DNA from: Hericium rajendrae
Taxonomy: Eukaryota > Basidiomycota > Agaricomycetes > Russulales > Hericiaceae
Length of the DNA: 64,000 bases
Reading direction: 5' to 3'
Assembly (NCBI GenBank): GCA_033439255.1
Contig: CM065891.1
Span: forward strand, 372,001 to 436,000
Of this stretch, positions 58,132-64,000 are shown in pieces; the stretch's first letter is position 1; each line of letters starts with the position of its first letter. Position numbers and translations under genes: made by a program. The notes beneath the pieces were generated by a model. It did no database searches and had not been told where the DNA came from. It saw nothing but the letters and a program-made list of their open reading frames with translations.

Positions 58132-58424
58132 TTTTTACTTGTTCTTCGACACTCTTCGCCACCCTCCATGCCCTTCAACACCCCGCCTCGTCTCTCGCGC
58201 ACTTTCTGCGCCTGTTCGTTCCCCACTCCGCGCGCCTGTTTCCCCGCTTCTCGCCCCGTCGACAACCCACGCCCGCGCCGCCGACACACGTCACCCCCGT
58301 CCGGCGCACACAGCTGCGACAACACGCGGGGCTTCCACCAGCTCGCGCACGGCCCCAACCACGCGCGGGCACTCTCAGAACCCACGGGCGCGGCCTCAAG
58401 AGCCTGCTCACCCAGCAAAGCAGA

Positions 58425-58460
58425 CGTCGAGTCTCGTTGCCGTGGCAACGAGACTCGACG
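58425..58460. repeat. 36-bp palindrome sharing the CGAGTCTCG core
   Basis: A 17-base arm (CGTCGAGTCTCGTTGCC) is followed after two bases by its exact reverse complement. The outer arm contains the same CGAGTCTCG / CGAGACTCG core as the palindrome at 58101. A single copy of the core also occurs near 59756. Confidence 0.9.
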
Positions 58461-58812
58461 AGCGTCGTGTGGCCTCATACTGCGCCGCCAGCCACACGCC
58501 CGTCTGCCCGCAAGCTCGATCCCGCACGAAACGCCAGCACACGGTCCCGCGCGCCAGCGCCAGCGCCTGGACCCATGCGCGCAGGCCCCATGAACATCGC
58601 GCAAGCCTACGCCGTCCCTGAACGGCAGTGCCAGCGCGCCGACACGACGCGCACGTTGCGCAAGGTCCCATCCCGCCCCGCACGGACTCAACGACCCACG
58701 CATGGCCATGGCCGTATCCCGCGCGCGAGCCAAAGCAGCCGCGCGACCCGCGCGCATCACGCACGTCGCGTAGCCCTCGCGCACGTTCTGCACTCCTCGA
58801 GCACAGCCCGCG

Positions 58813-58880
58813 CCCTTCGCGCATGCCCCGCACCTCTCGCCCTTCGCGCATGCCCCGCACCTCTCGCCCTTCGCGCACGT
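58813..58880 (+). repeat. 27-bp tandem repeat, about 2.5 units
   Basis: The unit CCCTTCGCGCATGCCCCGCA + CCTCTCG occurs at 58813 and 58840 and in part from 58867, within the GC-rich tract. Confidence 0.75.
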
Positions 58881-60451
58881 CCCGCGCACGTCGCGCCCGA
58901 CCTGCACCTCTCGCCTTTCGCGCACGTCCTGCGCCCGTCACGCCCGACTTGCATCCTCACGCACGGCCTCAGCCCCCTGCGTACGCCCTCCACGCCTTGT
59001 TCGTAGCTCAGGTCTCTTGCGCGTGGCCTGCACGCATTGCATACGACTCGCAGGCGTCGCGCACGACCCCCAAACATCGCGCATAACTCCGCGCACCTGT
59101 TTATGACCCGAACATGTCGCGCGTGGCTCCGCCGTCTCATGCACGGCCCATGTGCCTTGTGCACGACCTACTGCCGGGCCACTTCGTATGTAATATATTG
59201 TAGTGGTTCGATCTTTTGTAACTACATTATTGTTGTAATACATTACAATGCTCGAAATTGTAGATCTATAGCAACTGCAGATATTATAGCAGCCTGAAGG
59301 TCCATATCAACCTTATGAAGCTCTGCATTGAACATAGTATCTATAGCATACATAGAGGGACACTAAAAATACATAAGTTACATAGCAGACATAGTTCTGC
59401 CCTATTACTATGTAGTGCTATATACCCATCACCCATAACTATGGTGACTATCATAGCTACCATAGTCCTGTATAGCTGTGTGGCCCAACTACATAGCAGC
59501 CATAGCACTATGAAATCAGGCATAGCATTGGCTGGTAGCTATGTAGATTTCACATTTTTGAGATGAAAATTATATGCGGATTTGAGCGAACGAACATTGT
59601 GTTTCGATGAAAAAGGACTTGTAAGTCGTCATGACATCAACACTGATGATGATGATGACGACGTTTCTAGTATATCCGCCTCTGAAACTTTCGCTGGACT
59701 TTCATCTGGCGACTCGGGCAAGTGATTTTCTCCACAAAATCTTGTGATATCTTCCGAGTCTCGTCAGTACTAGCAACGAACGAATCCATGTCCATGCCTG
59801 AAGACGCTGGTTTTGGTTATGTTACGAGGATGGGAATCCATCGATACGTATATATCAACTTGACGGCGTAATTTCTCACTTCCGGATCATACAGTAGCCG
59901 GGAAAAAATTACACGGGGACCGAAGTGTACACGATACTGGCGTTGGACGTTATTTAGGGGTATGCCGCAACTGATTGGATTAGAAGCACTTCGCGAGAAG
60001 AATCGGCGGTACCACTAAGTATAACACTAGCCATTGCAGATCGCTGTCGATTCCAGTGGGCAGCAATTGTAATAACGTTAGCGACGGGAGTTCGCCGCAT
60101 GCATCTCTTCAGAAGAAGAAGCATTAATAAATGAGCATCAGCGCAAGCGATGGACCTCATTTTCAGGCGAAGGGGGAGGGGGAGCTCCATGCCAGGATAT
60201 GTGGCCTCAAAATTTTTTCATTGGCTCCTACTCCTCCGTCTACTATCGCAAAATCCCATGGCGCTGTAGCCAATATAGCAAAATGGAGCTGAGAAGACAT
60301 GCGGCCGGGATCAACTTCTGAAGCGTAAGTCTCCGTCATCTAGGAGGGCGCATGCGGTTTCGATAGTTCATGCGGGCGTGGAGATGTGATCAGCGGCAGA
60401 TTCAAGGATGGGATCCATACCACGGAGCGGCATTTCCCATGACGTGAATAC

Positions 60452-60460
60452 TATATAAAG
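60452..60460 (+). promoter_or_regulatory. TATA box (TATATAAAG)
   Basis: Lies 36 bases upstream of the RING-protein ATG at 60496, so the 5' UTR must be very short. Confidence 0.6.
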
Positions 60461-60495
60461 GGCCCACACTGGAGAGCCACTGCTACATCTACACC

Positions 60496-61400
60496 ATGTC
60501 GGAACTGCCAGTGGACGCGGTGAGTATTCTTTTTGTTTCTGACGGAGGTCAATATTGATCGATCGCTCTGTGGGCGATGCTTGAACAGGCGCAGCTGCTG
60601 CAAACTCACGATCCCGACCTCGCGATCATGATCCAGGAGGGTGCTACTCCTGATGACCCGACCAATAATGCTCCTCCCGACTCGACCAATGATGCTCTTC
60701 CCGACTTGGTCATTGATGCTCGTAACATCGTTATGCCCCAGTTCAAGTATCATGGAGACGGTCGGGTTGAGTTCCAACCTAACGAATTCCAGATTTGGAA
60801 CCACTGGATCCACGACGTACGCATACACCTTTCATTCATATTCTTGTTATCGTCGTATTCAGAGGCATCATCTGGATGCGCTATTTCAGGAACTCTGCAA
60901 GCAAGATCAAGCATCTAATTCTCTCACCATTGAGCTTGAGAAGACGAAGGTGCGCTTTCAAGAGTGCAAAAGGGTACGCTGGGTCCTTTGTTGTAATGAT
61001 ACATGGACTGAACTGTATCTCCGCTCTTCCATCAGGTTCTGCGATCATTCGACGAACATATTCTGTGCGCAATCTGCAAGGAGATTGTCACTATGCCTTG
61101 GCTGTAAGTAACTCATTTTCTTGCTGGGGATTCATTGGTTTTAAGGATGTCGTACTCTTATCTAGCTTGGCATGTGGTGATCATGCGTGCGAAGATTGCC
61201 TGTTCCGCAACCTACCAACTCGCGGGTCGTGGAAATGTGTGAAGTGTGGAAGCAAGGTCTCGAGCGTACCGATCTTTTCGTACGCGTTCCGCCACCTAGT
61301 TTTCAAGATAAGGAGATCAACGACACCTTTACCGTCAGCCACACAAAGGAGGCCGAGTGGTTTATGGAACCCGACCAGGACATGTGGGACGAGTACCTGA
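60496..61400 (+). CDS. RING-finger protein with coiled coil (putative E3 ubiquitin ligase)
   Basis: Exons 60496-60519, 60589-60816, 60863-60973, 61036-61103 and 61166-61400 give 221 residues. Residues 9-85 are acidic with a short repeat (DDPTNNAPPDSTNDALPD). Exon 3 encodes a coiled-coil-like helix (HLDALFQELCKQDQASNSLT, IELEKTKVRFQECKR). Exons 4-5 carry a C3HC4-type RING: CAICKEIVTMPWLLACGDHA, then CEDC and CVKCG. RING proteins usually recruit E2 enzymes. The substrate is unknown. The annotated frame ends at a TGA at 61398, with a basic tail (LVFKIRRSTTPLPSATQRRP). A more natural acidic tail (DMWDEYLNDPLPPCDFEESE) lies in the next frame up to 61462, so a one-base slip near the TTTT at 61299 or an unseen splice is possible. 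Confidence 0.75.
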
Positions 61401-61462
61401 ATGACCCATTGCCGCCGTGTGACTTCGAGGAGTCGGAGGTCGGTTCTTGGCGTGGTGCGTAG

Positions 61463-62039
61463 GCATCCGATCCGAGGCGGTTGTCCCGTAGCAATGGTTG
61501 GCCCCAATCGCAATGTGGAATAATAGCCTGTTTTCGTTTTCTTGTATTTCGCATCGAGTACCTTCTTCATGAACTGAATGTGACCTCTTGAAGTGATGCT
61601 GGCTTACACGAAGTCGGGCTACTTGCTGTTATTTCTTCACGTTCACCGTCCATCTAAGTACTGCACTACAAATACAAAGCAAGGGCTCATACTAAGGGTC
61701 ATGCGTGTACTCACGCATCACCCAAACCTCTGCCGGCTTCTTATTGAAGACATGGCCAAGCCGCTGAGAGTATGTGTGTGGATCAAGAGAGGAGCAGTGA
61801 GAGCGAAGGTAGCTGAACATGGTTGCAGTGAAGGTGCTATGTTGCCCTTCCAATATTGCTGTCACTTCTGGCTTCTGTGAGTAAATTCTCTGAATCTCAG
61901 ATTGGGCGTCAATGATAGGGTTTTAAGTTCAGAACATGCTTTGAGCGCCACCAGGCGGAGATTCACATTAAGCGAGAGTTGATAAAAGGGGGGCAACAAG
62001 GGAGAGAGCATCTATCATCACTTCTACTAAACTCTCCCA
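61463..62039. other. Intergenic
   Basis: No supported gene. A TATA-like GATAAAAGG stands near 61982, about 55 bases before the next ATG. Confidence 0.4.
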
Positions 62040-62483
62040 ATGTTCTGTCTCCTAGGATCACATCCAAAGAACCGGTCCCACTCTCGTTTTCCTTCTATTA
62101 ATCTTTCTTTAACTCCCAAATTTCCGGAGCGATCTGATGAATCATACGCAATGTTAGCAGGACCCATCGTCAAGCGGAGGAAGGAGGGGAAGGACAGCAA
62201 GTCCACAGTGAATATGTACCTGGACATCGCATTGCAGCCACATGAGCTTGCTTATGGACAGGGGATAGCATGGGTCGTCAAGTGGCCTGCAGCAGAGCGC
62301 ATCTACGAGGGCCTTCATATCACATGGATGTTCTGTGGGACAACCTATTATGGGTATGTGAAGGAGGAAACAGGCGAGGATTCGGGTTATACTCGTTTCA
62401 AGATGATCGTGGGTGTAACAAAGACACTTTTCGCACTACTTCACACCTGGGATGAACAGGATCCACGTTACCCAACGGGGTAG
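62040..62483 (+). CDS. Hypothetical 147-residue protein
   Basis: A single-exon frame from the ATG at 62040. A second ATG at 62151 (MLAGPIVKRRKEGKDSK) may be the true start because sequence before it is less protein-like. The body reads STVNMYLDIALQPHELAYGQ, IAWVVKWPAAERIYEG, TTYYGYVKEETGEDSGYTRF, natural-looking and without repeats. No family, signal peptide or membrane helix is recognised. The TATA-like element upstream supports transcription. Confidence 0.4.
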   Translation: MFCLLGSHPKNRSHSRFPSINLSLTPKFPERSDESYAMLAGPIVKRRKEGKDSKSTVNMYLDIALQPHELAYGQGIAWVVKWPAAERIYEGLHITWMFCGTTYYGYVKEETGEDSGYTRFKMIVGVTKTLFALLHTWDEQDPRYPTG

Positions 62484-62534
62484 GGATGGATTGCACGTTA
62501 CAGGTATGGATGTAGTTGTTGAAAAGGTAAAGAG

Positions 62535-62559
62535 ACAGCGCCGGCCCTGCCGGCGCTGT
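62535..62559. repeat. Strong inverted repeat (11-bp stem, 3-base loop)
   Basis: ACAGCGCCGGC CCT GCCGGCGCTGT: a perfect stem followed by two further hairpins within 120 bases (62605-62628 and 62657-62676). Confidence 0.85.
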
Positions 62560-62604
62560 GGACCCGTAGCGTACAAACACACGCAAACGTCTCTGCTGAC
62601 ACAT

Positions 62605-62628
62605 AGTCCGGGACCTCCCTCCCGGACT
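62605..62628. repeat. Inverted repeat (9-bp stem, 6-base loop)
   Basis: AGTCCGGGA CCTCCC TCCCGGACT, a perfect stem. CCTACTAAG follows nine bases later. Confidence 0.85.
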
Positions 62629-62813
62629 CCCTTGATCCTACTAAGTCGTGACCTCTCGCGCACGCCTCCTTGCGCGCGTAGTAAGGCGCCGCCTTACACC
62701 CTCCCCCACTGGACCGAATCTACGGTCCACGAATATTGATGCCGCCTCTATACACCGCCGGGGTGAATGTGTGATTGAGGCACCACGCGCACTTGAGGCG
62801 ACCAACTATGTGA

Positions 62814-64000
62814 TTAATCGTAGTCGATGAGTTCGTCCTGAGACCCGTCGGGTGTAGGTGCAGTGACGGGGTTATCCTCCAGTCCTTCAGGACTGAATGA
62901 TTCCCCGCCTCCGTTCGGAGGGATCCCGTCGTTTTGCGACGGGGCGGGTGCAGGAGGATGCGGTTGGTCGAGGGGCGTGACTGCCCGACTGGTGGGTGCA
63001 ACGATGGAGGTGGCATGAGGGGTTGGTGCAGTGGTTGTGGGTATGGCGGGCGTCGTGGCGAGCGCTGGGGGTGATGCGGGCCGCGCGAGAATAGTGCGCG
63101 CGGTGGGTTCCGTCTCCCAATCGCGAGTGTCGTCTCGGGCGCGCAGGGAGGCGAGGTTCCTGCGGATATGGCAGATGTCTTCCAGGATGGACACCATCCA
63201 TGGGGTGATGCCATTGCGCCGCAGGTGCGCCACGATCTGCGGCATGGAGAAGTCTTCCATGTCGCCCTCGTATGGTATAACCACCGACGGAGTGTTGGTG
63301 GCGGGCTGTGCGCTGCTATCTGAGAGGCGGCGGAACCAGCCCGAAATGGAGAACAGTTCCGTGATCCGGTCCGTCCATCGTCGTCGCCACTCGGTGCTCG
63401 CTTCTTGCGACGCGGTTGGGCCGCTGTTCGTGACGAACATCCACGTTTCGACGTTCCGGCGGTTGAAGAACCCGTGGGTCCCTTCAACTCCGGTTGGTGC
63501 GAATTGTGGGTTGGCCGTCCAATGCGCCGCGATTTCCTCGAATGACATATCATTGTGTGTCACTAGGAAATCGGAGTTACGGGGGAGTTCGGACAGCGGG
63601 ACTGAAGCGTCCCCTCCCCCCGAGGAACCAGGCCCACTCGTTCGCAATGGGTGCTGGGCGGCGACTGCCGCCGCGGTCGCATCCGTCATCATGACGTCGG
63701 CCGTGGGGGAGGCCCGCGGACGCGTGCGGCGGGTGTCGCTGACGCTGCCTGCCGCTTTCCGCTTAACTGGGGGCTGGCTACCCAGTGGCGTCATGACGGG
63801 GGGCGGCAGGCCTTCACGTTCCGCACGACGGACGTTGCCCTCGTGCGCCCACAGACGGATGATGTGGCGTTGAACGAGGGTGCGGGATGCGGGAGAGACG
63901 GCACTTGCCTCGGACACCAGACGGCGGATACGGGTGAGCGCCGACGGGCTGCGGCGAGAGGCTTCAACGAGGGCGAGAACCTCGGCCTCGTTGTGGACCT
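62814..64000 (-). CDS. Hypothetical protein, 5' end outside window (possible element-associated family)
   Basis: Minus-strand frame open from the window edge (first complete codon GTC at 63998) to the stop at 62814, at least 394 residues. The edge-proximal part is helical (VHNEAEVLALVEASRRSPSA, TRIRRLVSEASAVS) and runs through the Met at 63917, so that Met is not the start. A disordered Ala/Pro stretch leads to a folded-looking middle (FLVTHNDMSFEEIAAHWTAN, FFNRRNVETWMF, RWTDRITELFSISGWFRRLS) and then a long Pro/Thr/Ala-rich C-terminus ending SQDELIDYD. No enzyme motif is visible. Similar proteins are, to my recollection, repeated in Agaricomycete genomes near transposons. The composition is uniformly GC-rich, unlike the AT-rich sequence to the left. 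Confidence 0.6.
   Translation of the reverse strand, partial: VHNEAEVLALVEASRRSPSALTRIRRLVSEASAVSPASRTLVQRHIIRLWAHEGNVRRAEREGLPPPVMTPLGSQPPVKRKAAGSVSDTRRTRPRASPTADVMMTDATAAAVAAQHPLRTSGPGSSGGGDASVPLSELPRNSDFLVTHNDMSFEEIAAHWTANPQFAPTGVEGTHGFFNRRNVETWMFVTNSGPTASQEASTEWRRRWTDRITELFSISGWFRRLSDSSAQPATNTPSVVIPYEGDMEDFSMPQIVAHLRRNGITPWMVSILEDICHIRRNLASLRARDDTRDWETEPTARTILARPASPPALATTPAIPTTTAPTPHATSIVAPTSRAVTPLDQPHPPAPAPSQNDGIPPNGGGESFSPEGLEDNPVTAPTPDGSQDELIDYD

Larger units (their letters stand above)
57731..60451. other. Gene-free tract: GC-rich low-complexity core, palindromes and a second CATAG cluster
   Basis: At 58140-59170 sequence is over-rich in GCGCAC/CTCGCGC words. Both strands stay open for hundreds of bases (58044-58925 minus, 58408-58941 minus, 58437-59006 plus), which is a composition effect. 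None has domain features. From 59290 to 59560 CATAG/CTATG words recur about a dozen times. No real gene is supported in 59600-60450. Confidence 0.5.
62484..62813. other. Hairpin-rich 3' flank
   Basis: 330 bases between two convergent genes, carrying three hairpins (62535, 62605, 62657). No gene seen. Confidence 0.5.

Noticed and set aside
58044-58925. Minus-strand ORF of 293 residues with CGACAKGER repeats
   Set aside because: It lies in a GC-rich low-complexity tract where several frames on both strands stay open. It has no domain, no splice context and a repeat-driven composition.
1-64000. CRISPR array, prophage or bacterial operon
   Set aside because: The window is eukaryotic: spliceosomal introns throughout, no spacer-repeat arrays beyond the simple minisatellites, no Shine-Dalgarno patterns.

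Overview
This is a nuclear genome segment of a filamentous basidiomycete, most likely an Agaricomycete. The evidence is the gene architecture: many introns of about 45-60 nt with CTAAC/CTRAY-like branch sites, tightly packed genes on both strands, and typical fungal families (fungal NHA-type antiporter, ferric reductase, F-box arrays, DUF6589 and Helitron proteins). There are no operons and no bacterial signals. All exon models were spliced by eye from GT-AG signals and reading frame; no alignment or RNA evidence was available.

Left part (1-26650), mostly ordinary host genes. The first exon of a NIPA/DUF803 magnesium-transporter-like gene runs off the left edge. It is followed by a TCP11/Sok1-type protein, the ESCRT-III subunit VPS2/CHMP2 (minus), and the TFIIH subunit SSL1 (plus) sharing a roughly 194 bp divergent promoter with VPS2. 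Next come a cysteine-rich single-pass membrane protein, a single-exon F-box-like protein, a tandem duplication of an F-box/LRR-like gene (10869-12570 and 13236-14938), a 13-exon Na+/H+ antiporter, a low-complexity protein, and an iron pair. The iron pair is a ferric reductase (plus) and a ferroportin/SLC40-like exporter (minus), transcribed toward each other. The ferric reductase promoter holds three clustered perfect ATCWGATAA motifs, one of them palindromic, which is the consensus of fungal iron-responsive GATA repressors (Urbs1/SRE/SreA type).

Middle part (26650-50500), gene-poor and shaped by mobile elements. It holds a small anchored acidic protein, a 5'-truncated and stop-containing DUF6589 gene, a 65-residue four-exon gene that is too short to stand out as an ORF, two minisatellites, and a large decayed Helitron. 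The Helitron encodes a DUF6570-like zinc region, a Rep (HUH/Y2) endonuclease, a Pif1 helicase and a C-terminal cysteine-protease-like region. One in-frame stop and two frameshifts interrupt it. Tail-to-tail with it lies a large frameshifted gene of unknown function, probably carried by or associated with the element, followed by an unrelated four-exon gene of unknown function.

Right part (50500-64000) contains lineage-type hypothetical genes: an F-box-like pseudogene with a poly-C frameshift, a TATA-driven 149-residue protein, a nine-exon protein with a 339 bp internal repeat, a RING-finger protein and a C-terminal-rich hypothetical running off the right edge. Between them are an AT-rich, CATAG-rich tract and a GC-rich low-complexity tract containing long palindromes that share a CGAGTCTCG core.
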